Shown here in pieces: positions 47,691-60,800 of a stretch of 64,000 bases of DNA (within the stretch, counting starts at the first letter, position 1; each line of letters begins with the position of its first letter). Location of the stretch: positions 24,272,810-24,336,809 of the forward strand of contig CM075187.1 of the NCBI GenBank assembly GCA_037577475.1, in the 5' to 3' direction. The translations under genes were made by a program, and so were the position numbers. Below the pieces are notes generated by a model. The model saw nothing but the letters and a program-made list of their open reading frames with translations, searched no databases and was not told the origin of the DNA. Source of the DNA: Chaunax sp. Z400. Lineage: Eukaryota > Chordata > Actinopteri > Lophiiformes > Chaunacidae.

Positions 47691-50683
47691 AAACCATATT
47701 TTTTGTCTAAAATTATTTTTTACAGCATTTTATACATGCTTAATTATAAATCTTGGAATACCTAATAGAGACAGGAAGAATATGGTCAAACTCAAACCAG
47801 AGAAGTTGGGGTTCATGGTAAGCACTCTAAACCCACTGGCTTCCAGGCCTCCCCCAGGAATACAGTAAACTTGTTGGGTGCAGCTCAATTATACACAGCT
47901 GCAGATGCAGCCCCTGTAGACATTTCTCGTGGGAATAGAGAGCTGCTAGCAGTGTCTATAAAAACCCACATATTCTTTTGGACACCTGGTACCCTGAATT
48001 TGAGCCAGTGAATGTGCATGGCATGACTTGGGTAACCAGGTTTATGAGATCTTTGATGAAGGCCTCCTCTGATGTCTGATGACGGGTTACAGTGCCACAG
48101 AAACTCTGTCAGGTTTTGTCTCTTCTCTCCCACTGGGTTTTGTACACAATCTGACGACAACAAACAACATGGTGGCAAACAGCACGCTTTACACACATGG
48201 CCGTCGTGATTGCTTCTCCCACCTGTTAGTTGCTCACTTAAGGATGTGCTGATTGATGGTTACTCCAAGATGATACAGAGACTGACCTCAGCTGTGTTCA
48301 AGGAGTTTAAGCAGAATGCGACCTAAACCTGGCCTTCTCCATGCATGATAACCCCGCCAGCAGCATGTGTTGAGCTTTTCTCTTCACGGAAAACTGAGCT
48401 CCGCCATGTTCCCTAACATTAGCCAGGCACCAGCCCTACTCCCTGCAGTGCACTGTGTAGTCAGAGAGCAGCAGTCTCAGGGTGCTGTCACTCTCAATGA
48501 CTCCATGATTAGGCGTGAACCTTTTCGAGCACCCTGTTTGGCTGTAAGCTGTTTTGACATGGCTCTTAATACCTCTCCTCCACTTGGCCAATGAGTTTGG
48601 GTGGAGAGCTCTGTTCATGAGGAGGAAACCTGCAGCGTCTGGCTTCTCACAGCCTGCAGAGACAAGAGAGGTGCTTTTCTGCCTGGCTGAGAGGGAATAA
48701 CTGTTGCATGTGGCTCACACAGGGCAGGATGGGTGTCAGTCACTGCTGCTCATCTCCCATGTCTGTTTGGCCATCTGTTTGTCTGTCTGTCATATTGTGT
48801 GTCACTCTGTCGCCTTGGTTCCCTGAGAGACTGTAGTGAATGAGGTGAGAAATTGAACCTCATATTTGATCATCTGCTGTCTCTTGTACTTCAGAAACTC
48901 TGAAATGAATATAAATAGAATGTGACTGAAGCATATCACCTCATCCCCCAAACACACTTATGCTGAACTCTTGTCAGCATGTATGAGTCATATAGTAAAG
49001 CACAACTGAACATAAGGATCCTGTTGCAGACCCTGAGACCTGCTTGATCTTATGCAAGGCTCATTGAATAGGGGCTCTTTTAAAAGCTGGAGCTTTAACT
49101 TGGCCAAACATAATATTATCTAAGTTGCAGTACTTCATATTGTGATTTTGACCAGACATTACTCCAATAAAAAAAACAAAAAAACTTCTATCTGCAAGCT
49201 TACTGTAGCATAAGCATACACTGTTTGATGGAACATCATCTTTTAGAATAAAGTGTGATAATAATAGAGCCGAATTTATGAGTCGATCCCGACCGGGTCC
49301 TTTTTATGGATAAACACGCCCCTCAAATAGTAGGATCTGAATCTAAAAGTCATAAACACCATGGCAGGTTGAGGCAGCAGATTGCCCTTGAGGTAAAGAG
49401 GATGACATAAATTTAATGTAGCTACATTTTCATTGGTTTGATAGCTTAGTCTGACATGAGTTTTTTTAATTTTTTTTTTAATTTCAATTAAGAATATGCT
49501 GAATCAGCAGTACAAAAAAAAATCAAAGTTATATCATATTTTTATGTCAATGTGGTAATTTAATATGTTTTAATTTAATTAGTCATTTGTAATTTTAGCA
49601 AATTTCATGTGTCATTTAACATTCCGAGTTGATTTGCTTGTACTTTCATGGTGGTAACTACAAAAATATATATTCTATATATTATTTCATTTTACTGTAT
49701 TTAAATAACGAAAAACTGCTCTATCCTTTTTTATAACCTTTTAATATCTACAGCTGCAATGACCTACTAATAATAACAGCAGCAATTTGCAGAGACCATC
49801 ACTATTTAATTTTGCTAGGCGAGACCAGTGTAAGAATGTGAACTTTCTGGAGAATTGGCTCGGAGCTACATGTGCATGTGTTGAAAATGGATGTGCAGTG
49901 AGTCATAAACCCATGTGAATATACAAATAATCTTAATCTTAAATAAATAACAGCATGATAAAGTGGACTAAGCACACTGTAAAGAGAACCACGGGAAGCT
50001 AAGCTAATACAAACATTGGCGAGCAATGGCTGCAGATAAGGCTGAGTTGATGCAGTGTGCACACAGACCAAAGGCCCTCTGATGTGTCTCTGTGTTGCCT
50101 TACAGATAAAAGCAGACCACAATAAGGTCACTGCAGTCAGACACCACCGTGAGTTTTGCTCTTTGTCAAACATGTTTCTATTGACTTGCTTGTTTGTTTA
50201 TTGGTGGCTTGTTGCTTTGGAATTTGAGGTCTGATCCTACGCTTACAGTAAATCCTGCAACAAGTAGAAAAAAGGGTTCCGGTTTCCTGTGTTTGATTCT
50301 TTGTCTGGATATCGCAGATAAAGATCAAGAGAGTAAATATATGCAATTATTATAGATTCGTGTAACAGGTAAGATGCTATCTGAGCTTTTCTCTTTTGTA
50401 TGTGGTCTGCACATGGCAGATGTCTTATGTTTATGTGATTTTGATGAATTGCACTGAGACCGATTTGCAAAAATGCTTATACCCAGAGTGTGTGTGTAGG
50501 GACAGGCTGGGGATTTGATTTAAATACTTTAAAATCTTAAACTGTGCAGAAAGTGAGCAGAGCTGACTCACTGCTTGAAACCCAAACTCACAAATGATCA
50601 ACCAAACATTTCCTCTGACTCTCCAGGAAAGCAGATCATAACCGCCCTCATCCCAGGAGAGTAGAGGGCTGAGCTGTGCATTA

Positions 50684-50697
50684 CTGCCATCTAATGG
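50684..50697 (-). promoter_or_regulatory. CTCF-like binding motif, reverse
   Basis: CTGCCATCTAATGG reads CCATTAGATGGCAG on the minus strand and fits the CTCF core CCASYAGRKGGCRS except at position 4, where the core expects C or G. Orientation is opposite to the motif at 33146. Binding is inference. Confidence 0.35.
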
Positions 50698-53234
50698 TCA
50701 GGGAGCTATAAAACACCGACTCTGCACACTGTCTCCACTACAGTGTGATTGTGTAAGGTGTCAAGTGTTACATTAGCTAGAGTACAGCTATTGTATGATT
50801 TCATTTGTGACATGTACAAGAACCATATATTATTATGGCTTCGGATTATTTGCTGGTTAGAGGAATGATGAGTAAAATCCCATGCTTGATGCTCCATACA
50901 TACAACAGTGGTGGTCCGTTACTGAGGACATTTTCCATGCATGTGTGTGTTCCTAATCCTTGTCTGCTATGACACCTGCCCAATCATTGTTAAGTAACAA
51001 TTAAAATCATGAGCCGATTCAGGCTTATCTGATCACGCCACCGCACCTCTTTTGTGTACGAGGCTTAAAGCTCTTAAGCACCTTTGTGGCTTAATTCCAT
51101 GTATCAAACATCACATAATGGCTGCAGCTGGTTTGTAGCTGTGTCTACAGTGCAATAACTCATAAACACAGCATCATCACAAAAGCAGAAGCACAATGGG
51201 GAAAGCAAAGAGTATCTGTTTCACAAGCACTGGTCAAATAGAGCTCCAAATGTAAGAAAATACCGACTGAGCGGCAGCCGGGAGATAAACACACACTTAA
51301 AAGCAGCACGTTGATACACTGTATCCACTGTCAGAACAATTCACCTGCCGCCATCTCTCAGCGCCGCCATTCACGGCCTCGCCAGCTCTTTTTTTCCAGT
51401 GCAAATTGACATGTCATCACTTGACTATATTGATCAAACCTCAGGTGCAAAGTGGAGGCCGGTGTCGGACACCTCACTTAACTTTTTTAGGAGGCATGTT
51501 AAAGCCTCTCCGTTTCTTCAGTGACGTGACGCTCCCTGCCTCTTTTGACTTCAGTGTGGGTAAACACAAGGCTGAAAGCTGCCGCAGTCTCCTTTAGAAA
51601 AGACTACAAAACTTGCTTCAACTGTAGCTAGCTGGCTTTCAGTGCCATACAAACACAGAGCTAATGTGATCCTGGTTAACCCCGGTACCCACAGTGGTCA
51701 CACTAGCGTTGTCTGCTGACAGCTCCTGTTAAGACTCTATTGTGTGGACATGGCTGTGGAGGACAAGAGGGGAGGTGGTTAAAAGCACAAAGGGGACATG
51801 GGTACACACTCCTTTCTTTCTCTCTCTCATCACAGCTGCCGTTTCTTCAGCCCGCTACCCTGTCGATCATCCGCCATGAATGGGGATCCCCAGGCCTCTC
51901 CTCAGATCCTGAGGACTGACGGTGGTGGGGAGTCTGGGTAGGAGGCCTCACCAAAATCCTGGACCGCCAAAGACAGGTGCAGGCCAAGATATGAGAGGCT
52001 CATAATGGTGCTGACAGACGTGTTGCTCTCAGAGACTGGATAAAGCTCAGAGGCTTCCTCAGTTCCACTTTTCCTCTGGTTGTTTGTCTCAGGCTAAATG
52101 CTGGAGCAAAATCCTTGTTGTGTCTTGTTACCTTGCAAAGGCTAAAAAAAAAAAGAAAGAGCCATGAATTAAGGATGTATCTGTTTCCTCTGTGGAGTGA
52201 TTCACCCTTTTCATCATAAACACCAAAAAACGTATCCTAATAAATTTAAATACATGGTTCTTTGGTCAGAAACAGTTTTCACTGCTGATTGTCTTTTAAG
52301 GGCGACCATTACCTCTATAAAAATGGCAACATAACTTTTGAAATGAACACAGATAAGCTGCTTAAATACATTTAAAGAAAAGTTGAAGTTGTGCCACCAA
52401 ACTAAGACAATCTCTTCCATCAACAAAAGTGAGAACTGATTACTTACTCTGTGTTCTGAGAGACACAAATCCTGAGTTCAAGAATCTTCAATTTATGCTT
52501 CGATCTCCACTTAACAGCGAGCTAACAGGAAACATGTACATTGGCAACACTGGCTTTTCGGTGGAGCGTAAAAGCAGAAATGGTCGAGTGGTGATTGTTG
52601 TACGAATGATGCAAGGTACAAATTAGCTTTGCTCACTGTCGATAAATACCCCTGGAAACCTAATATGCTGAGAAACTTTAATGCTGAGTGAGAGCGTTCT
52701 GTTGAGTTGTGCATTTCACTCAATGCCATATAAGAGGCCTTTGTGTAGTAATAGCTCATAACCAATTATTTTAGATTTCTTAATATTTTTATTATTTATA
52801 TTTATAAATGAAGTTATGAGAAACTTTTAAATCATTAGCATACTTCCCAGCATGCATTGTAATTGCTTTGAAATTCACCAGGAAACCTTCCACCACTACC
52901 ATCATCTTTATGTATCAGGAATTTTCTCATTGTAATCTATTTATTCTGTTTTATGGTCTATTCTGTACAATGCAACATCTTCACATCTGTCCTAGGAGAG
53001 GGATTGCTCCTCTGTGGCTCTTCCTGAGATTTCTTTCATTTTTTCAACCATTAATGTTTTTTAGTTTTTTTAGTTTTGCTTCATTCAAATCAAGGGTTAA
53101 GTATGGTTATCAAAGGACTGAGGCTGTGCGCTGTGGGATTTTGGGCAAGACAGATAAAAGTGTCTTGACTTGAATTAAATGACTGTAAGTAAATATTAAA
53201 ATTTCATGTAGGTGCAATGTACATTTATCAGCTA

Positions 53235-53334
53235 TTTTGTATATGTATATTTATATGTATATTATATGTCTATGTATATATTTTGTATATGCATATGTAT
53301 ATTATGTGTATATGTATATATATTTTGTATATGC
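53235..53334. repeat. (TATG/TATA)n-type AT-rich low-complexity tract
   Basis: About 100 bp of interspersed TATATG, TATATT and TTTGTATATGCA words without a fixed unit. TTTTGTATATGCA occurs twice (53281 and 53323), so part of it is a local duplication. Confidence 0.8.
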
Positions 53335-56300
53335 ACAGCTAGGAGTAAGTTGACAGAAGAGATAATCTTTCTAGTCATTGAGAGCTGTTATAAAGCTGTT
53401 TATATCATTAAGGGTTCAATCTTTATACTTTGTCCCAAATTCTGCTAAACAAAACGTTTTCCGGCCTGTTTTGGGAGAATTAATCAGGCTTTATTAAAAA
53501 ATGTTAAAGGTCACTGAGGTCACAGAGACAAAGGCCTTTATGAGGGGAGTGGAAGCACTGTGTGCCAGGGATGACAGATGCCGAGACGTGATTGGCCTGT
53601 TCCTGCACGGATGGGATTCGCTGTCAACAGGTCCCAATTAGTCCAATCAGAGTGGAAGGAAACAGCACAGAAAGGATACTTTGTTAGAGCCACTGTTTGT
53701 GAAGCTGGGGGTAAAAACAAAACACAATCGCTGGTTCTTTTTTCCCACCCCACTGGACCGTACCAGATTCTATGGGGGCAAATTAACTTGGGATTTCGAC
53801 TTGTACCTTTGCTTTGTTGACTCATGCTGCAGTGCGGGTCTACATTGTTACAACCTTTAATGTCGCTGTTGATGTAAATATGGCCCTCTGCATCACTTCT
53901 GTGTTTCTGAATAGTATTTAATGACCAGAGCTACTTCCTGACGCAAATGTGTCATCGAGACCCTTTGAGAACAGCACTAATCTAACCAGCAGGGTGTAGT
54001 TCTTATGAGACATTATTCATGTGAGAAGAATAGAGTCAAGAAGTGTGCACCACATAAAACAGATGCTGAGTCATTTGATGAATAAATCCATGGACTGAAC
54101 TTGTGAAAAATGTTTTGAAGCACTGCGGGAAACAATGTAGTGTGTTGAATAAAACATAAAATTACTGGAATGTGATCTCTTCATCTGCGGTCCGCTGCTT
54201 TTCTAGGAGCTGAAAAGAGTGCGGAGAGTCATAATGTTGAATACTATGCAGATAACACACGGTTAAATACACTGAAAAGCAGGAAATCTAATGTCACATT
54301 AGGATTCTTTCAAGCAAATACTAATTCTGGGACCTTGACCTAACCAACTAATCAGCCAGGCTTTAGTGAGTGATGGGACATTGACCTTTGACCTGAGGAA
54401 GTCATTTAGATGCAGAGGCAGTGAGGGTCTGATTCATGGTCAGAATATCAGTGGAGTCTTGATACCAGGGATGGCAGAGGTGAGGATGGACAGGTAATAG
54501 GGGAGGTGGAGCGGAGATGTCTCCTTTCTCTGGACACTCCCTCCTATCTCATAGATTGGCTGTCTCAGATAGATAATAGTGCAGTTCAAGAGTTACATAT
54601 CAGAAGTCTATATACGTAATTAGAGTGTAAGCTTTTAAACACAGTTATTAAAACCTTTGATTAGTTACTGCTTATTTTGAATGTAACTCAGTGATTAATG
54701 TATTATTAAATCTTAAACTTGCAGTTTCAGATGAATAAAGATAATATTAGTGTAAGCTTTGCTAAAAACATTCTGAAACTCTAAGAAATAAATGACTTAT
54801 TTAAAAAAATAATAATATGGGGGTAATTTGGCAAATATTGCATTTAAGAAAAGATCCAATCCAATGTGCATTTTCACATCAAATAAATTCATTTTACTGG
54901 TATCTCAATGTTCTTTTCTGAAAACATTATTTTGGGGCTGTCTGGGCCCTTTAAGAACACTCTTATATTATTACAGACATCCTACTGGAGCATATTGTTG
55001 CAAATGGCCAGAGGACCAGACAGACGGCAGCCTCCCATGGCCTGGTTCTGGATTCCTGAGATATGGTTTTTCCACTGCACAAGTGTACCATGACCCACAT
55101 TGCTTTTACAACACAACAACGATCCAGCCTACCGCCGGATCATGAATGCTTTTCTCTTTGCTCTCGTGACCGCCGAGCATTTGGTCGATCATTCCAGGAA
55201 AATATCCTTGTAAAATGATAGATTTAATATTTCCAGCAGCGGTAGCAGCCATGTGATAAAGCTGGGAAGCATGAGTAACAATATCCCCTATGACAGTCAC
55301 ACTACCTTCAGAAATCTATGGAAAAAGGTCATACCACACTGCTCACATCGACAACAGTCTGCAAAAACATGATTCTTGGTGCCAAATAAGAGAAAATATC
55401 TCAGGATTCTGTGTACATTCATTTAAGTGAGTTTAAGTTTTACACTTCAAGTCAGAAAAAGAATAATTCCTCCACTGAAACTTCCCATAATTGATTATGT
55501 TGGTAATGTCTATTGAAACACCTCTGACACTGACCTGAGGCCCCTTCATGTTTTATATATTTCTTTATGTAAATCTGTTCTGAGGTGTCCATATAGAACT
55601 CACCATTGCTTAATGTATGATTTGCTTAATTGGTTACAGTCTAAATTTAGAATGCAATTCCACTGGCTTCAATTGATATTCAAGTGTATTCACTTTAATT
55701 GTCCCTCCTATTTGAAACAGGTTTGTGCTCCATGTAGTTCCCCAGAATTTCCAAAGAAGTTGGGCGTAGGTCATTCCAACACAAGGCTCCGTCTAACTGG
55801 AATAGTCTTCTTCTTTTTTTGAGATCTATATCCTCTTTCCGCTGCTTCAGGGCTTCTCTGTTTTCTCATCTAACGACAACCTGTTCATGCTTTTAATTTT
55901 TTTTTTTTTTTAATTTAGTGTATGTTTGTTATGTAAGGCTGTATTGGGTTCATGCTTAAAAGACTCCTTTAATAATGCTTTTATAAAATACTTGGATGAT
56001 TTATAAACATCACCATCACCATCAGATTCATCCTCCCTCTGCATAAAACTTGATTGTTGACCTTAGTTTTTAATATTTCAATATTTTAAATAGAAAATCA
56101 CCTTCTGCGATTTGTCACTTCACACTCATCAAGGGCAGCTCTGTTCTTGAGTAGCACCTACCGCCCAGTGATCAGACAAACATCCGATCGCTTCCTGCAG
56201 ACATCATGTACACGTAGATCACCATCCCGAACATCACAGAGGAGAAGAGAGAAGAACTGAAAAGCAAAAATAACTTTTATCTTTTGATGGACCACTTAGC

Positions 56301-57429
56301 AAACAGTTAAGTCTCAGGAGTGTGACAGCCTGAAAGAAAAAAAGTATAAACATAGTTATGAAGTGCCACTCACTGGTTTCAGTCATCGTGCCATCTGACT
56401 GTAAGGGGATACACTGAGCTGGGAGGTTATTTTAAGGTTCAGTCAGATCTCTGTTTTTTTGGGGGTTTTTTTGTTGGTACTTCTGAGGAACGACACTGAA
56501 AAATCTCTATAAGATCAAAGCATGGAGATCAAACACACTACATCCATAGGAGAAGGAACGCAGTCATATGGATCTCAATCACTGCCTGTCCTTAAAACCA
56601 GCAGACCCAGATAAGCAGCTGAGTGCTATACATAACCGGATCCACAGGTACTGCTGTCGGCTCTGAAAACGCTGTGGTACCAGACCACAAGGTGGCCCCA
56701 GGAGGCTCGGCCGCTGTGCTTTCTGTTCCCATGGCTGTTGATCACACACCACTGAGGCCCTGTCATACCCCAAACCCTGAGTCTACTGCAGGGCTAGAGC
56801 TGGGGTGTCCGAAGAAACTGCCAGGTGATAAAAATGACTGTGGGACAGGAGTATTAATTATCAATCACTTTCATCTCAAGGTACCAAGGGTCAGCTCCAT
56901 AAAAATCCCCCCCTCCAAAACATTAAGCCCAAGGCTTTTTTTTTTTTTTTGTTATGGACAGAACAAATACAACCAGGAACAAATGTTTAAGGGTCTTCGC
57001 AGAAAGCAGGGGACTACATGTAGTTTTATTTGGAGCGTAAGAGAGTGACTAGTTTATCATTTCATATGTTACATTTTTTTCTTGTTTGAGGAACTAGTCG
57101 CCGGTAGTCAAGGATGCTTCATTCTTTGCTGGCTCAAAGGAACATCAGGAACATATGTGGATTAAAATCAAAAGACTGTCTTCACCAGAAAGCTCACAAC
57201 ACTTTGTTTTAGACACAAGGGCCCTGATGTGGCCATGAAAATAACTCTCAGAAGCAGGGGCATTAGGAACATAAGACTTATTCATGTATGACTTTGACAA
57301 CAGGGAAAGTGATTTAAATATTTTTTACATATATCAACAGCTTTGGTTCCTATAAATAATGACCATAAGCTTCAACTAACAATCAAGTATTTTTTAGTAA
57401 TAACCAAATTGGAAGATAATCAAACTTTA

Positions 57430-57500
57430 AAGAAAATGTTTGACATTTTTAGCTAAATACTGATGTGTAGATCGACACCACTCTCATATGTGAATTGCCC
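57430..57500 (+). repeat. Eroded fragment of the 'cgataccactctcat' repeat
   Basis: TTGACATTTTTAGCTAAATACTG and 'gatcgacaccactctcatat' resemble the start of the teleost repeat described at 34187. Short and diverged, so uncertain. Confidence 0.3.
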
Positions 57501-57608
57501 ACAATGTCTTATTTATTTGATTAATCCACACTCAGACATAATCTTGTCTATAGTTTTGTCACAGTGAACCAAAATTGTGCCCATTGAACAAACAAGACAT
57601 AATGTGTT

Positions 57609-57884
57609 AATTAGTCCAGTGTTTCTCAAGGTGGGGTCCCTGGACCCTCAGGTGGTCCTTGAGGGTCTTCCAGTGGGTCCAGAGTAAAAAGGGCAATCAT
57701 ATATTTTCACATTAATTCCATCCATTAGTAAAACACTGACACATAATAAAGCATCTAAAAGACAAAGATCCTATCAGATGGGGGACCCTGGGACAAAATC
57801 TAATCAAACCAGGGTCTGTGGTCTAATTTGCATCATCTTAGTGGTTTGTCGTAAAAATAAATTTTAAGAACCACTGGATTAGTG
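57609..57884. mobile_element. 260-bp hAT MITE
   Basis: The element spans 57617-57876. Left end CAGTGTTTCTCAAG and complement of right end CAGTGGTTCTTAAA agree at 11 of 14 bases and match the CAGNGGTTCTCAA ends of hAT/Charlie elements. Flanks AATTAGTC (57609-57616) and GATTAGTG (57877-57884) share the central ATTAGT, i.e. an 8-bp target duplication with both outer bases mutated. Sub-terminal words 'ggtccctggaccctcaggtgg' and 'tttgcatcatcttagtgg' are ordinary for the group. No coding capacity. Confidence 0.7.
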
Positions 57885-60800
57885 AGTCGTAGAGGTGCTG
57901 GTAGCTGGATTTTGTTTTGTATCTAGGTTTATTGTTTTCCTGTTTCCAGGAACAGGAACAACACATATATGAGAGAGTCATCAATTTTCTTGTATATCTG
58001 GGTAAAATAAAATAAAAAAGCAGCACACTTGACGAAATGTTCAACTATTTGTTTGTAAGATCAGGAAAAGATTGTTTAAAGATTTTTGTATGTTGTAGAT
58101 AACTTGCCACATAAGAAATAAAAAACATCAAGCTACAACATCTGTCAGAATCTACTCCTTCTAAGGTGTTTATTCACTGATGGTTAATGGAATAACTCTT
58201 TAAAATGTAAACAAGGTTTGAAGTAGATTTTATTAACATATGTGAATGAATTTGAACTGGCTGTAAATTATTTTGGGATATTTTGGCTGTCCTTTTGGTC
58301 TAGAGCTCATTTAAGGGCCTTACTTAGGAGTATGTTGACAGTTACCCTCAGTAAACCAGCCACACTTCTCCTACCTCTGGGCTCCCTCCACCGCTGGAGG
58401 CATTCCTACAGGTGGAGGAAGTGAACATATCTCTATCCTGAAGTTGCATTCCTCCTGTTAGTCTGACTGACTGATCTGTTGCAACGAGACCTTTGATTCT
58501 AAAGACGATCCGCCAACTACCTTCTTCCGTTTGAACAGCCAGGAGAGAACCCAATGCAAGCACCTGCCACTCAAGCATAGTTCAGTGGAAGAGCCTATTT
58601 GGCCTGAGGCAGGGGAAGCTCCCAGCACTCAGCATACCTGTCTGACACTGATTGAAATAAAATGAATGTCTGAGGGCTGAGTGGCCCTGACAGAGCTATG
58701 AAACAGCAGGGAGGTGCACTGTACAGTCGTATGCACATACCCTATGTTTGTGCAAGTGTGTCTGAGGGAGTTTGATGTGGGCTGTTAAATGTCTACTGCA
58801 GTGAACAACACACCTTCCCAGCCTTAATAAGTCCCAGCGTGCTGCTAAACCGGCAGCTCTTCTGTTATTCTTCCAGCAGCGTTCAGTCGACACTGACAGG
58901 ACTTCCCTTCACTAGCCAACATCCCTCAGCACACTGAGACCACCTCATAGTACACATCAGATACAAAAGCACACAGACATACTCCATAAATAACACTTTA
59001 TGGATATACTCCATAAGGACAGACACATGCACTGAGGATATGGGATGGCAGTCATTGATGGAGGACATTAGAGGAGCATTAGAATTAGAATGATTTTAAT
59101 GAAAAGAGAAGAAAGCATAGACTTTGACACATTGCTTACAATGAAAAACTTTATTTAATTCAAAATTAGTACGGTAATAAATGCAAAATAAGTTTAGGCT
59201 TTATGTAGAGGATCAGCAGAGGCTTAGCTACACAGTAAGAGTGCTTAATGAATAATCAGCATTGATAGTATACACTTACCGTGTATTTGCAATGTGTATT
59301 CTGCACTAAATGTACCCTCTCTACTCATAAATTACCCCCCAGATGTCTCCAACAGCTCTGTTTTTATGTCTTCTATACTTCTAGTTAAATTAATAAGGTC
59401 TCATGGGTGCTCTTGTATTTAATTTATGGTCAAACAAAAACCATTGAGACAAGGACTTATGACCTGTGAATTGTTTGTGTTAACTGCCCCATAAAAGGCA
59501 TTACCTTGTCAGCCTCGGCAGTGTGAAGAAGGTTGAGTGTGTGTGTGTGTGTGTGTGTGTGTTGTACTCAGCTGCAGTCCATATGAGCAGCCTTTTAGCT
59601 CTCCTCTTGCCAATAGCATCACCAAGGGGGGGCAGGCACGGAAAGGTTAACCCGATACAATCGCCCTGCTTCCCATGAGCTGCATATAAAATTCCTCAGA
59701 AAATTATGACCATACTGTTATTAGTCTATGCACATCCCTAATGTAAGCCAGTTTATTATCCATAGCCCCAAATTACAGATGTTTCATAAACACCTCACAA
59801 TCAGGCTTTTGATTGGCAGTTTCTGGGCTGCTGCACACAGTTATAAGCCTCTAGTCTCTGAGCCCCACCCACACATGGATACCAGAGAACAGGCAGGTGT
59901 GTGGTAGAAACGCAATTCAAGTGTTAGAAGAGTGACATTAGACATTTCAAATCTAAGACTCACAAGATGTGAAACTAAGTGGAGCTGGCAGTCTCCTCAG
60001 AGAGAGAAACCTGAAAACTGTCACTGAAGTTATCTTCTGGATTAAATCTGTCCTCTCAATTAAGTATTATTTTAACAAATTATTAATTAGCTAACTAGAG
60101 TTAGCTGTTTAGCACTGAATGTGTTGCATTAGTCGAGTTGAATGGTTTCATTTTACTCTGAAAAACATGGTGAAGTCACTCAGTGTGAAGTAGGCCTGAT
60201 GATGGTTGTTCTAATGAGCTCACCTGCTGCCTACAAACTTGAGCCACATGCATGGCTGCTGATCTCGCTCTAGTCAGGAGCATATAGGATAGTTTTAGGA
60301 CAGGTTGTGCGTATCTGGACTGTGGTTAAAGTTTTTGTGCATTTCCTGCAAATATGTGAAAGGTTAGATGTGCATTAGTTTGAAAGTGTGATGACAAAAA
60401 GAGACAACTTAGAATAAATGGGATATTATAATTATTGTAGTCATTAAAAAGTGTTGTATTAATTCTATGGGCAATGAGACAGGAAGAATCAGACTATGGT
60501 AAGTGTTATTCATCCTTTATTTATCTTATTTTAGGAGGCATTCTATCTTTTGACTGTGGAGGTGCTTCATTGTTGTGGCTTGGTTGCTTTCATCTTGTCT
60601 GGATCTCTGAATGTTGTTCTGCCCTACGTGGCATAGGAACCAAAATCAATTGAAACTTAACTAAGAAGGATTTGTAGTTTTTCTTATGTCTTTTTTTTTA
60701 AATCTTAAAGGACCTTTCAAAGGAGTGATTTAAAATTGTTAAGTATAAGGGAAAAATACAGGTCATTAAGAAGTCATTCCTGGAACTAAGAGTATTTTGT

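Larger units (their letters stand above)
47691..57429. other. Non-genic stretch with scattered exon-like segments
   Basis: No gene I can name. 48230-48326 and, on the minus strand, 56255-56172 are short open segments behind acceptor-like tracts (see findings). 54930-55310 has an unusual texture and may be an unassigned repeat. 50990-51250 is motif-rich and non-repetitive. T runs of about 15 lie at 55897-55911 and 56936-56950. 49430-49740 is extremely AT-rich. Longer open frames (for example 49802-50173, 123 codons; 56623-57048, 141 codons) have no recognisable domain. Confidence 0.55.

Noticed and set aside
53990..54003. CTCF-like word around CCAGCAGGGTGTAG
   Set aside because: Second half of the motif does not fit.
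58348..58578. 76-codon minus-strand frame with protein-like composition
   Set aside because: No domain, no splice signals in phase, no neighbouring coding segments.
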